DNA of 34,735 nt from Pseudomonadota bacterium. Lineage in GTDB: Bacteria; Pseudomonadota; Gammaproteobacteria; Pseudomonadales; Moraxellaceae. The stretch covers positions 1 through 34,735 of the forward strand of contig JAJZUM010000006.1 of assembly GCA_021848605.1 (NCBI GenBank), given 5' to 3'. Within the stretch, counting starts at the first letter, position 1, and every line of letters starts with the position of its first letter. Below are positions 20,044 to 29,296 of the stretch, in pieces. A program made the translations under genes and the position numbers. The notes below the pieces were generated by a model. The model did no database searches, had not been told where the DNA came from, and saw nothing but the letters and a program-made list of their open reading frames with translations.

Positions 20044-21420
20044 TCAGTATGATGTATGGATGCGCAGGCCGTAAACACGCACGGGTCCACGATCAAGGTT
20101 GTATGCTGGGTTGCGGATGTACTGAATATCCGGACTGATGTGCCAGTGGTCGTTGATTGAGAGACTATAATAGAACTCGGCAATCTGTTCCGGTGCGTAG
20201 TTGAGACGACCGTCGCCAATCAGAATACCCATACCGCCTGCCGAGAAATAATGCTGGGCGGCCATGGAGATGCTGTTGCTGACCCAAGCTGCACCAAAAT
20301 TGTCTTGCGGGCGTTCCCATGGGGTGCCTTTGAGAGACAGGCCAACACTGATGGATTGATTGATGTCGGTAAAATCATAGGCTTCAATTTGTCCATTGTT
20401 GAAGCTGGCTCGAGCAAAGATGCCAAGATCGGGGGTGATAGCCTGTTCCAGGTTCAGGACTGCACCGGGTCGGTTTTGTTCAAAACGGACGTTGGCCGTT
20501 GAAGGGATGGTTCCTGATGCCTCGGCTAGGGCCAGGGCATCATGGTAGGTCCCAAAACGCCCATGATTGTCAAAGCCAAGCAATCGGGCTACTCCAGGAG
20601 CACCCAGCAGCTGATGACGCCATTCCAGTTCAACTACATTGGAAATCTGGTGAAATCCTGAATCAAGGACGGTACTATTGGGCACGTTAGAAAGATCAAA
20701 TAGCCCATAGCGCATTGTCCATTGTTGGTGCGTCCATTCCGCGGCCATTCCATAGGTATATCCCCAAGCATCGGCAGCGTAGTCAAAGGCACCAGCATCA
20801 ATGACGGACCAGTTAAAAAAATCCTGACGAGGGTCATGAGCATAACTGTTGTTGTCAAACAGGTCGACCACCGAAAACTTGCCTAAGCTTAGGACAAGGC
20901 GATCATGGGTATGGGTACTAGCAAGTTGGTTGATATCATCACTGCTGCTTTCTTCGACACCACCCAGATCAAAAGTCTGACGTATAAACAGCCGTTGACC
21001 AAGAAAATAGCGTTTGCCTCGCCCAATCTTATAGGCCTCGCCACTGGAAAATCCGGCCAAACCGATGGTATTGCTCAGGCCAAAGCCCTGGTCAACTTCT
21101 TCATTGAAATAAATTTCAGCACCGTGCCAGAGGCGTCGTCCCAGATAGATTGTTGCGTCGGTGGTGTGGTCCGTTTCAGAAACATGAGCAAGGCTGTTCA
21201 TGCCACTGTAGTTCGCCCGGAAGGGAGGATGGTATTGACTGACTAAGGTTGATTGAATGTGTACGCTCCAGTCCTTTTTATTCCATAACGATGAAGAATC
21301 CTCGGGTATGGTTTGGTTGTCACTGAGTGATTCGGCATGGGATGATTCTAAACAGAATGCCTGGCTGTTCCACAAAAAAGCAGGAATAAAAAAACAGAGT
21401 ATCCGTAGGGACTGTATCAT
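20044..21420 (-). CDS. OprB-family carbohydrate-selective porin
   Basis: An outer-membrane beta-barrel of 458 residues. A signal peptide covers about 1-22 (MIQSLRILCFFIPAFLW, cleavage near SQA). The mature part shows OprB landmarks: WSVHIQSTLVSQYHPPFRANYSG, AEIYFNEEVDQGFGLSNTIGLAGF, SLGKFSVVDLFDNNSYAHDPRQDFFNW, WGYTYGMAAEW, and the C-terminal block GPVRVYGLRIHTSY with a terminal aromatic residue as required for BAM insertion. Family members take up glucose and other sugars, but close relatives with other substrates exist, so the substrate is not settled. A TATAAT-like -10 lies about 40 bp upstream. No sugar ABC transporter or kinase genes are adjacent. Confidence 0.88.
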   Translation of the reverse strand: MIQSLRILCFFIPAFLWNSQAFCLESSHAESLSDNQTIPEDSSSLWNKKDWSVHIQSTLVSQYHPPFRANYSGMNSLAHVSETDHTTDATIYLGRRLWHGAEIYFNEEVDQGFGLSNTIGLAGFSSGEAYKIGRGKRYFLGQRLFIRQTFDLGGVEESSSDDINQLASTHTHDRLVLSLGKFSVVDLFDNNSYAHDPRQDFFNWSVIDAGAFDYAADAWGYTYGMAAEWTHQQWTMRYGLFDLSNVPNSTVLDSGFHQISNVVELEWRHQLLGAPGVARLLGFDNHGRFGTYHDALALAEASGTIPSTANVRFEQNRPGAVLNLEQAITPDLGIFARASFNNGQIEAYDFTDINQSISVGLSLKGTPWERPQDNFGAAWVSNSISMAAQHYFSAGGMGILIGDGRLNYAPEQIAEFYYSLSINDHWHISPDIQYIRNPAYNLDRGPVRVYGLRIHTSY

Positions 21421-21460
21421 TGCCTATCCCGCATCTAAAGGAATGAATCAAAAGGTTCAG

Positions 21461-21466
21461 ATTATA
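21461..21466 (-). promoter_or_regulatory. candidate -10 of the porin promoter
   Basis: On the minus strand this is a perfect TATAAT, 40 bp before the porin ATG. The region 17 bases upstream is only a T-run, so there is no clear -35 and an activator may be needed. Confidence 0.3.
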
Positions 21467-21542
21467 GGTTATGAGCTTTTGCAAAAAAATGACAAGATAC
21501 GTAGGTATTTGCCAAGGACAACTTTTTTCGTGATCAAACCGC

Positions 21543-22232
21543 TCAGTCAATCAAGGTGTACATGGCGGACAGCGTATCCGGATCATGCTGTTTGATCTTG
21601 TTGGCAATCCGGTGCTGAAAGAAGTATCGAAACTCAGGAATACTGTCAGCAGGGTATAGGCATGGATCGCCGGGCAAGACAGGTGTCATTTGCATCCGGG
21701 ATTCATCCACCAGCATACCTTGAGTCTGACCGTTGGCCAGCAGGCGCCAACTGATGACTTCAGTCAGTAAAAAAGTACGAAAACCGTTATGAGTTAGTAC
21801 AGCATGCGTGCCTAGGGTATCCGGGAGTTCCTGTACAATATCGTTTGATGGTGTGCCCTCGTAGCGAAAATACTCGGCCGCAGCTTGCAGTTCGGCCTGC
21901 TTGTGAAGCGGTGCCTCACGATAGACCCGATCAATGCCGGGGTCATTGTAGCCCTGCCAATGTCCGTGTAGTGGATCGCTCAGGCTGGTACAGGCCACAA
22001 GTTCTTTCAGCCAGGGCACTAGACCACTGACTTGCCCGTTGTCATAGAGACCCCAGAACAGAATTTTCAGGCTGAACATCCGGTCTTTGGATGTGTCATT
22101 GCTGTAGAGCATTTCCATGCCATCAAGCTCGGGTGCGATACGCACCAGTCGGGGCTGATGTTCCTGCCGGTAATTCTGCAAGTCAATAATGTTTGATGAA
22201 CCACGGGATGTAGGCATGGCGGCAGGACTCAT
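21543..22232 (-). CDS. conserved protein of unknown function
   Basis: A soluble 229-residue protein without signal peptide or membrane segment. I recall similar gammaproteobacterial proteins with the same pattern but no assigned function. Recognisable blocks are LKILFWGLYDNGQVSGLVPWL (about 54-74), PLHGHWQGYNDPGIDRVYRE, a KQAELQAAAEYFRY helix, ELPDTLGTHAVLTH, LTEVISWRLLANGQTQGMLV and the C-terminal PGDPCLYPADSIPEFRYFFQ followed by HRIANKIK. The many conserved Trp, Gly and His residues suggest a folded enzymatic or binding domain rather than a structural protein. Two nearby ATGs (22232 and about 15 bases later) are both possible starts; neither has a clear Shine-Dalgarno. It lies 122 bp upstream of the porin gene on the same strand; co-transcription is possible. 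Confidence 0.75.
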   Translation of the reverse strand: MSPAAMPTSRGSSNIIDLQNYRQEHQPRLVRIAPELDGMEMLYSNDTSKDRMFSLKILFWGLYDNGQVSGLVPWLKELVACTSLSDPLHGHWQGYNDPGIDRVYREAPLHKQAELQAAAEYFRYEGTPSNDIVQELPDTLGTHAVLTHNGFRTFLLTEVISWRLLANGQTQGMLVDESRMQMTPVLPGDPCLYPADSIPEFRYFFQHRIANKIKQHDPDTLSAMYTLID

Positions 22233-22764
22233 TTCGAACGTCTATGGCTATTATCGGTATGCTAAGAAAAATCTTGAGGCATTGAGCGAGAAAATTTCTA
22301 TACGGATTGTCTCGCGGCATCGATTTAGTATCGTGTCATAGGAGACCGGTAGGCTGAGGCCCAGCGGATTGAGTGCGATAATTTTCAGTTATTATTGTTT
22401 AACTACATGTTATATAATGCCATTTTTATGGAGACAATGTTTCATGTGCCCTAGTTGGCAGTTTGGGAAGAGGTGCAGCACCCATCAATCTGCGGGTTCA
22501 AAAGTATCGCGATGTGCTGCGCATCGCTGGGCTTTTTCCGGGGGCACTTTAGACTGGCTTTCGCCGTCTCTGCTTCGCGTAAGAGTGTGGCCGTAGAAGC
22601 GAGCAAAGGTGCGAATGAATGTCGCCATGCAACGGCCCCAAGGGTATATAATTCCCGCTCTTCTATGGTCGCCTCTGTTTTAAGTGGGTTCGTGTAAGCG
22701 GCAGTTGCAGACTGAGGGCGGGGAGGATGTCAAGGCAAGAATTAGCTGGCAAGCAGAGTTTAAT
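22233..22764. other. 532-bp stretch without an intact gene
   Basis: It contains an AT-rich segment near 22376-22440 with TATAAT at 22413, then the antitoxin-like stump described separately, then a region with TATAAT at 22647 about 115 bp before the AlkD-like gene. Short ORFs of 60-80 codons cross it but look like chance readings. No RNA gene was recognised. A strong GGGGAGG at 22719-22725 has no in-frame start codon at a usable distance. Confidence 0.6.
22463..22552 (+). pseudogene. stump of a MazE-like (DUF3018) antitoxin gene
   Basis: Read from a TTG at 22463, a frame of 29 codons ends in TAG at 22550-22552 and contains PINLRVQKYRDVLRIAGL. This closely resembles the N-terminal block of the antitoxin MazE/DUF3018 family, typically PVNxRVQKxRDALRAAGLRPVQIW. 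The rest of the antitoxin (the VPDTRxPGF block) is not found in any frame of the next 150 bp, and no toxin gene follows. I read it as a 3'-truncated remnant of a toxin-antitoxin pair. The match is 18 residues judged by eye, so chance is not excluded. Confidence 0.42.
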
Positions 22765-23475
22765 ATGATGACACCTGCTTTCTATGTCAGCATGATTGAT
22801 ATGGCGTTAAGGGAGATTGCTGATGCCTCGCAATCTCCTATCATGGAGGCATATCTTCTTAATCAATTTACGTGCCTTGGGATTAGAGCGCCTATTCGCA
22901 GGGCAGCAATAAAGTCTCTGCCTAAGAAAAAATGGACTTCAGCACAAAATGTCATTGAGATTGCTCAATTTTTATGGCAGAAACCAGAACGCGAATTTCG
23001 TTATACCGCAATTGATGTTCTTAAAGATCATGTCAGTCTGATTGACGTTGTACACATTCCAGAATTACTGCAGTTGTTGCAGCAAGACGCCTGGTGGGAA
23101 ACTGTTGATGGAATGACGTCAGTCATCGGTCAAGCTCTCTTGCTGCATAGGCGTCGTGGTGGTGTCCATGGACAGGATGCTTGTGATGAGTGGGTCAACC
23201 ACCCCAATTTGTGGGTGCGACGTTGTGCTATGTTGCACCAATTAGGCTGGAGATTGAAAACGGATACGAGTCGTCTTCAACTCTATTCTGAATTACTGTC
23301 GTCAGAAAAAGAATTTTTTATTCGAAAAGCTATTGGTTGGGCGCTTCGAGATTATGCGCGCTGGAACCCCGAATGGGTAAAAGGCTTTATCCAAGATAAA
23401 GGAACTCTGTTTTCGCGGTTGACTGTTCGTGAAGCTGCCAAACATATGGACCGGACCATATTACTCCTTGATTAA
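22765..23475 (+). CDS. AlkD-like DNA alkylation repair protein (HEAT-repeat glycosylase)
   Basis: A member of the AlkC/AlkD family, HEAT-like all-helical proteins that excise bulky or positively charged alkylated bases without base flipping. The ATG at 22765 gives 236 residues, the length of B. cereus AlkD, and the expected helical N-terminus. Conserved blocks are LNQFTCLGIRAPIRRAAIKS (33-52), AWWETVDGM with Trp111 and Asp115 in the positions of AlkD Trp109/Asp113, NLWVRRCAMLHQL with Arg152/153, and FFIRKAIGWALRDYARWNPEW with Trp192 for AlkD Trp187. All key residues seem present. Upstream sequence is a decayed accessory-looking region and base composition looks more AT-rich than its neighbours, hinting at acquisition. 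The stop overlaps the stop of the convergent batD gene by two bases. Confidence 0.86.
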   Translation: MMTPAFYVSMIDMALREIADASQSPIMEAYLLNQFTCLGIRAPIRRAAIKSLPKKKWTSAQNVIEIAQFLWQKPEREFRYTAIDVLKDHVSLIDVVHIPELLQLLQQDAWWETVDGMTSVIGQALLLHRRRGGVHGQDACDEWVNHPNLWVRRCAMLHQLGWRLKTDTSRLQLYSELLSSEKEFFIRKAIGWALRDYARWNPEWVKGFIQDKGTLFSRLTVREAAKHMDRTILLLD

Positions 23476-25214
23476 TCGTTGTAAAGATTGTCTAGACGTT
23501 TTCTGTTCTTTTCTTGCGGCTCTCTCGTGTGGAGACGTTGTTTTAGCGCATTGAGACTTTTCAATAGAGACTGACTGTTCCAGTGTGTATCGGGAGAGAA
23601 ACAGGCACGGTCCAGAGCGTTAATTTCATTTCTTAGGGTTGCATCAAGGTAATTTAGTGGAATGCCAAACAGGTTTGAATCTGAATACTCAGGCCACTGT
23701 ATTCGAGCCCAGGCATGTAAGGCTCGATGTACCTGATTGGGATCATTTGTTTTTAATGCCTGTTGCAGAAGTTGCCAGGTATCTTGGCGATGTCTAGGTT
23801 TTTTCTCCCGCGCAGAAAGACCATCAGGGATTATGCGAGCGGAAAGCGTCCGCCATGTGATGAACCAGCCCAGCAGGGATAAGAACCATCCTGCAGCAAG
23901 TAAGAAGCTGAGAGTACGCCAATACGTCGTGTTATTGTTTTGGTCATGTATTTGGGTTGGTAGCAGAGTCGTTGGGCTGACTGTAGCTGGTGTTGTAGAG
24001 GTGCGTGATATGCCTTTGATATGAAGGGATATGGAAGGAGTAATTGATAAAGCTGGAATATGAGTGCTGGTGTCCCACCAGGCATTCTTAGTCTCAGGGA
24101 CAAGAACATCACCAGGTTGGTCGGCGACCAAAGCAATATCTTGATCACGTACCCCAATCCATGTGTTGTTTTCCCGTTTCATGGTCAGATGTGCAGGGTC
24201 TGGGAAAATGCGTATGCCCTGAGGCATAGTCCAGTTCTGGGTCGGGTCGGGAAGATCTTCTCCTGTTACATTCAACCCTTCCTCATGAATATGAATCATG
24301 AGCGGTTGACCCACATTGATATGACCCGATGTGGGTGTCATGGTCAGGTGCGTGGAAAGCCCCTTACTTGGCAGTAAGGGTGTACCCTGTGCATTTGTGG
24401 GCCAAGGGCTGACGTGTATGGTGGTAGGCTCTGAGCTGAGATGGATGGGATGCATAAGCCCAAAACTGGCTCCAAAGGCTCCAGGGCCAAAAAGAGAGGA
24501 AAGGCTGTTATCCTGGATTTGGGCATCAAGTGAAGCTGCTGGTAGTGTTAAGGTGCCATGTCGTTGTGGAATCACAAGGAATTGGCGGGTTATGACCTGA
24601 TAGCTTTGCCCATGAACTACTTGCTCTGATCGACTGTCTTTTCCCCAAGGTTGAACCATAACATCTGCATTGCCTTGCAGATCGAGCGAGGCCTGATATA
24701 AGGGTTGATCGGTAAATACTTCAACCGATAAAAGCTCCGGTGTTTGCAAATAGATGTCTGGATGTTGGAGAACTTCTTTTACGAAAACGTGGGGCGTGTC
24801 GTTCTGTCCCGCTGTATTCTGCTGGGATGGAACGCTGGACGGTGGAGTGGCCGGAGTATTGGCCGTATTGGGTACCTGAACAGAAAGAGCCTGAGAACTA
24901 TCTGATCCCCAATGTAATATGGGGATGATCAGCGTTCCTGCGTGGCGAGGCAAAAGACTGACCTGGACTTCGGTCTGTTCAGAGACATTACCGTTGATGA
25001 TCTGTAAGGTCGTACCCCGACTTTGCCCTTGAACCATAAAATCCTTCTGCAGCGGTGAAAGATCAGGGTCACTGGATACGGAATGATCCTCATCGAGAAT
25101 CAATGTGGCAACATCTCCTGGCTGAAGTTGGGCCGGAGTAACCTGAACTCTTAGATGGGCATAAGCTGTTGTACAGACTAAACAGAAAAGAAGCCCAATC
25201 AGACGCGGATTCAT
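23472..25214 (-). CDS. batD: BatD-family envelope protein
   Basis: Last gene of the MoxR-Bat operon. The 580 residues begin with a signal peptide cleaved after AYA at about 19. BatD beta-sandwich repeats follow over about 20-420 (RVQVTPAQLQPGDVATLILD, GNVSEQTEVQVSLLPRHAGT, VEVFTDQPLYQASLDL, YQVITRQFLVIPQRHGTLTL). A single TM helix at about 432-455 (TLSFLLAAGWFLSLLGWFI) is followed by a cytoplasmic helical domain of about 120 residues ending in a KN-rich tail. BatD proteins are thought to form an envelope complex with the VWA proteins BatA and BatB, linked in various bacteria to stress tolerance. A Thr/Ser/Pro-rich linker sits near 120-145. It starts 15 bp after the TPR gene. Confidence 0.87.
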   Translation of the reverse strand: MNPRLIGLLFCLVCTTAYAHLRVQVTPAQLQPGDVATLILDEDHSVSSDPDLSPLQKDFMVQGQSRGTTLQIINGNVSEQTEVQVSLLPRHAGTLIIPILHWGSDSSQALSVQVPNTANTPATPPSSVPSQQNTAGQNDTPHVFVKEVLQHPDIYLQTPELLSVEVFTDQPLYQASLDLQGNADVMVQPWGKDSRSEQVVHGQSYQVITRQFLVIPQRHGTLTLPAASLDAQIQDNSLSSLFGPGAFGASFGLMHPIHLSSEPTTIHVSPWPTNAQGTPLLPSKGLSTHLTMTPTSGHINVGQPLMIHIHEEGLNVTGEDLPDPTQNWTMPQGIRIFPDPAHLTMKRENNTWIGVRDQDIALVADQPGDVLVPETKNAWWDTSTHIPALSITPSISLHIKGISRTSTTPATVSPTTLLPTQIHDQNNNTTYWRTLSFLLAAGWFLSLLGWFITWRTLSARIIPDGLSAREKKPRHRQDTWQLLQQALKTNDPNQVHRALHAWARIQWPEYSDSNLFGIPLNYLDATLRNEINALDRACFSPDTHWNSQSLLKSLNALKQRLHTREPQEKNRKRLDNLYND

Positions 25215-25229
25215 CAGTCATTCACCATC

Positions 25230-25946
<717 letters not shown>

Positions 25947-25981
25947 GGGATCTCCTTTAGGCATGGGTGTGCGATCATTCT

Positions 25982-26983
25982 TCAGGAGTCGGAATAGGTT
26001 CGTAACCCTTGTCGGAGTGAGAAAGCAGCCAGAATCAGAAGCGGGACTAAAAGCCAAAATCCATCATTTTCTGAAATAATAACGGGTCTGGCATCATGCT
26101 TAGAGGCTATGTCCTTGTGAGATGCTTCTGATTCTAGTTCCAACAGTGGATTGAGATGCTGGGCATCGACATACATTCCTCCTCCATCAAGAGCAAGCTT
26201 TTGAAGATCGGTTACAGGCAATCGGGACCAGACCGGTATTCCGTTTTTGGATTGCCATTGTCCTTGTGCGTTGGTGCTCGGGGCGCCACCCGTGGTGCCG
26301 ACACCGACAAAATCAGTTTTTATACCCTGCTGACGCAGGCGTTGAAGCTGCTTGAGGGCAAGGTCCTTGTCATTGAGGCCATCAGTCAGTACGACAATAT
26401 GACGTTGTGCACCGGACGTCTGAGCTAATAACTGTCCAGCAAGTGCAAGCGCTGGTTGAAGATTTTTGCCTTCTACTGGCATGATGCCCGGGTTGAGATC
26501 AGGAAGAAACAAACTTAGAGTGTGGATGTCCTGGGTAAGCGGAGTAACTGTAAAAGGTTCGGAACTGAAGGCAATCAGAGCCGCTTGTTGCCCCTGCAGC
26601 GCATCGAACATCTGGTGCAGGCCAATACGTGCCAGGGTGATGCGGTTTGGAGGTGTGTCTGTTGCAAGCATGGTGCTGTCCAGATCGAGCAAAAACACCC
26701 ATGAGGAGGATGGCGCATAGGCTGGAACTTTTTGCTTTTGCCAACTTGGGCCAGCCATGGCGATGCTGATCAGCAATAAACTGATTAGAATTGCCCATCG
26801 ATCCCCTTGCGATCGTGAGCGACTGGGGCGTGTTCGAAGCAGTTTCAGCAGTTCGGGGTCGATAATATTCACCCACAAACTGCCTTGTTCTGTGTGCCAT
26901 AGCCAGTAGGCCAACACCAGATGCAACGGAATGGTGATTAACCACCAAGGATGTAGCCACTGTAGGGTATGGAAGAACGTCAT
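25982..26983 (-). CDS. batB: BatB-like VWA-domain membrane protein
   Basis: A 333-residue VWA protein anchored by two N-terminal helices (about 10-30 and 63-80) and one C-terminal helix (about 308-325). The start at 26983 overlaps the batA stop in the form TAATG and gives the typical N-terminus WLHPWWLITIPL. In the VWA fold (about 93-290) the first MIDAS motif reads D100-L-D-S-T104 instead of DxSxS, while the later TD-G loop (IVVLTDGLND) is intact, so metal binding may be altered. BatA and BatB are thought to act as a pair in the envelope. The TPR that is often fused to BatB is a separate gene here, 35 bp downstream. Confidence 0.87.
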   Translation of the reverse strand: MTFFHTLQWLHPWWLITIPLHLVLAYWLWHTEQGSLWVNIIDPELLKLLRTRPSRSRSQGDRWAILISLLLISIAMAGPSWQKQKVPAYAPSSSWVFLLDLDSTMLATDTPPNRITLARIGLHQMFDALQGQQAALIAFSSEPFTVTPLTQDIHTLSLFLPDLNPGIMPVEGKNLQPALALAGQLLAQTSGAQRHIVVLTDGLNDKDLALKQLQRLRQQGIKTDFVGVGTTGGAPSTNAQGQWQSKNGIPVWSRLPVTDLQKLALDGGGMYVDAQHLNPLLELESEASHKDIASKHDARPVIISENDGFWLLVPLLILAAFSLRQGLRTYSDS

Positions 26984-27924
26984 TATGTTCTGTTCCTCTG
27001 CGCCAGGATCTGAAACAACCAGAGCGCCCATGCCCATGCCAAAGGCCACATAAACATCTCAGTGCGGGGACGGAACCACTGGGTTAGCCCTGAAACAGGT
27101 TCAAGCTGATTGATTTTCTGGTAGATTGCCTGCAATGCATGAGCATCTGTCGCCCGGAAATAAAGCCCCCCGGTTTTGGCCGCAATCGATTTTAGTGAAG
27201 TTTCGTCAAGATCAGTATTGCCTGTTGTACCAAAAAAACCTTGATGGACAGCAGCACCGACGCCGATTGTGTAAATACGTAAACCCTCACGAGCAGCAAT
27301 CGAGGCTGCATCATCAGGAGGCATGAGACCAGCATCATTACCGCCATCAGTTAGCAGAATCAGAACAGGACGCTCATGGGTGTTCTCCGTGTGTTCCTTC
27401 ATCTGTCGAATGGCAAATCCAATGGCATCGCCAATGGCGGTTTGTGAACCAGCCTCACCAATGATGGCTTCATCAAGCAGCTTTGTTACTGCCGGTAGGT
27501 CCATCGTCATGGGAGCTTGTAAATAGGGGCGAGTCCCAAACACAATGAGCCCGACCTGATCACCCTGCCGTTGACTTAAAAATTGCCCTGCAACACGTTG
27601 TACAACCTGCAGTCGTGTTTGTTGGCCATCCATGTCTCTGGTAGCCATGGAACCTGACAAATCAATAGCCAGCAACAGGGGACGGCCTTCAGGACGTACG
27701 GGCTGTGGTGTGCCCAACCACTCGGGGCGCGTAGCGGCAAGTATGAGCAGAAACCAGATCAACAAACTCCAGCTCTGTGAGGCTATAAGAGGTGAGCTAT
27801 GCCGTGTTGGTGTCGTTACTGGAACAAAAACAATTTCTTCTTGGGAGTTCGGTGGCGACTGCCGACCCATGAGCCAGGGTAGGGGTGCCAACAGGATCAT
27901 CCATGGCCAGGCAAAGTGGATCAT
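26983..27924 (-). CDS. batA: BatA-like VWA-domain membrane protein
   Basis: A 313-residue VWA protein with N-terminal helices at about 5-20 and 50-65 and a C-terminal helix at about 290-306 (MFMWPLAWAWALWLFQILA). The VWA domain begins at about 83 and has a complete MIDAS: D88-L-S-G-S92 (AIDLSGSMATRDMDG), a Thr loop in GSQTAIGDAIGFAI, and LLTDGGNDAG. The moxR ATPase upstream probably acts on these VWA proteins, as MoxR-VWA pairs do generally. The ATG overlaps the preceding DUF4381 stop in ATGA, and its own stop overlaps the batB start, so expression is tightly coupled. Confidence 0.92.
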   Translation of the reverse strand: MIHFAWPWMILLAPLPWLMGRQSPPNSQEEIVFVPVTTPTRHSSPLIASQSWSLLIWFLLILAATRPEWLGTPQPVRPEGRPLLLAIDLSGSMATRDMDGQQTRLQVVQRVAGQFLSQRQGDQVGLIVFGTRPYLQAPMTMDLPAVTKLLDEAIIGEAGSQTAIGDAIGFAIRQMKEHTENTHERPVLILLTDGGNDAGLMPPDDAASIAAREGLRIYTIGVGAAVHQGFFGTTGNTDLDETSLKSIAAKTGGLYFRATDAHALQAIYQKINQLEPVSGLTQWFRPRTEMFMWPLAWAWALWLFQILAQRNRT

Positions 27925-28382
27925 GGGTGATACCTCAGGAACTTTTCAGTGAGTGTGAGCCACTGTACAACAGGTTCAGGCCCGGTTCCGCCGTATGCTC
28001 TGATCAGCAACTGGCGCGCAGGTTCAAGGTCTGCTTCCTCAAGACCGTGCTCAGCCATAAAGGTCAGCCATGAATCGTTATGGAGCGCAGCAACCTGATT
28101 TTTTCCGTAGCGTGCCACAGCATAACGCCGAAGCAGATGTTCAAGATCACGGGCCACAAGACGAGGATCATACTGATTTTTTTGACGTATTTCTGAAAGT
28201 TCGGACAATGCCAGTCTCTGGAGGCGTCGGAAAGGATGGAGCCAGTAACGTAGTCCCAGCACGATCGCCAGAATCAGCAATAAGCTGATCAGCCACCAGC
28301 CGGGTGCAATGGGCCACCATGATGAGGCTGCAGGCAATCGGTCTGGAGCAAGTTGATCAAGCCATGCTGCTGCCGGATTCAT
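27921..28382 (-). CDS. DUF4381 family membrane protein
   Basis: A 153-residue protein with one TM helix at about 27-47 (APGWWLISLLLILAIVLGLR) preceded by a Trp/Pro-rich N-terminus (LPAASSWWPIAPGWW). A cytoplasmic helical domain follows, with RDLEHLLRRYAVARYGKNQVAALHNDSWLTFM, typical of the DUF4381 genes found between DUF58 and batA in gammaproteobacterial Bat operons. Its biochemical role is unknown; position suggests a partner of the DUF58 or VWA proteins. It overlaps both neighbours by 4 bp (ATGA at each junction). Confidence 0.88.
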   Translation of the reverse strand: MNPAAAWLDQLAPDRLPAASSWWPIAPGWWLISLLLILAIVLGLRYWLHPFRRLQRLALSELSEIRQKNQYDPRLVARDLEHLLRRYAVARYGKNQVAALHNDSWLTFMAEHGLEEADLEPARQLLIRAYGGTGPEPVVQWLTLTEKFLRYHP

Positions 28383-29296
28383 GAGTAGCTCCGTCGCATG
28401 GGCCTGTGACCTAGATGGCTGGCAAGACTGAAGGCGGGGTCTTCAGCTGTGACAAAATCAAGCAACCTGATTTGGTGCGCTGAACAGAATGATTGCAGAA
28501 GCTGGTTTTGCTCTTGCCAGGCAGAGGACCATGATGTGCGACTCGAAGCGCCGTATACCCGTTGGGATTGACCTGGGCGACCAATCCGAAACCAGCCATC
28601 GGGGAGTCCCGATCGTTCCAGGGGGTCATAAAGGTTACAGAGTATGACTGTGCTACGGCGACGCAGACTGACTAGGCTGGACAGGCAATCATCCCTGAAG
28701 CTTGCATGATCCCCAATCACAATAACCAGGCTTCCGGACTGAATGTGAGGCTGTAATCTAAGCAGGCTCTGTGCAAGTGTTGGTGCGGTCTCGGGGGGGA
28801 GCGTCCGAGGCTGAAGGTCGCTAAGTTGCTGCAGAGTGGTGAGCCAGTGTTCGGTGCGCGATTGCGCTGGAGAGAAGAGTGGTTCTTTCAGGTGCGGCGC
28901 ATCAACCAGTAATCCGACACGATCTCCTTCACCCAGGCCAATCCATCCCAGCAGAGCAGTCAGTCTCAGTGCTAGTGCTGATTTTAATTGCCTACGGCTT
29001 CCGAAGAAAAGATTGGCAGCAAAGCTTGGAACGATCCATACCGGGCGTTCTTTTTCTTCACGGTAGAGCCGAGTATGTACACGTCCACGGCGTGCGGTAA
29101 CCCGCCAATCTATACTTCGGATATCATCGCCGGGAATATAGCTGCGCAACTCCTCGAATTCGAGTCCTCGTCCCAGATCACGTCCCTGATGCAGTCCCGT
29201 CCGGGATGGACTGAATGTGGGGGCGACATGCAGGCTGAGTCCAAGAACCAGTTGACGAGACTGGGCGAGTTCTTCCGGGCCTGGAAAAAGGTTCAC
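28379..29296 (-). CDS. DUF58 domain-containing protein
   Basis: A cytoplasmic 305-residue protein, almost always encoded next to a MoxR ATPase. The DUF58 signature is clear near 40-70: GRGLEFEELRSYIPGDDIRSIDWRVTARRG read as two blocks, GRGLEFEELRSYIPGDD and IRSIDWRVTARRG, then VHTRLYREEKERPVWIV. A degenerate VWA-like fold follows (LVIVIGDHASF). It probably links MoxR to the membrane VWA proteins; the exact role is unknown. Both ends overlap neighbours by 4 bp. Confidence 0.92.
   Translation of the reverse strand: MNLFPGPEELAQSRQLVLGLSLHVAPTFSPSRTGLHQGRDLGRGLEFEELRSYIPGDDIRSIDWRVTARRGRVHTRLYREEKERPVWIVPSFAANLFFGSRRQLKSALALRLTALLGWIGLGEGDRVGLLVDAPHLKEPLFSPAQSRTEHWLTTLQQLSDLQPRTLPPETAPTLAQSLLRLQPHIQSGSLVIVIGDHASFRDDCLSSLVSLRRRSTVILCNLYDPLERSGLPDGWFRIGRPGQSQRVYGASSRTSWSSAWQEQNQLLQSFCSAHQIRLLDFVTAEDPAFSLASHLGHRPMRRSYS

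Noticed and set aside
22455-22697. 80-codon plus-strand ORF in the gene-free region
   Set aside because: Composition is unlike a folded protein; a different frame of the same DNA carries the antitoxin-like block.
22684-22764. GTG start extending the AlkD-like protein by 27 residues
   Set aside because: The extra residues are unlike the family N-terminus, and the ATG at 22765 gives the AlkD length. The GGGGAGG nearby has no usable start codon.
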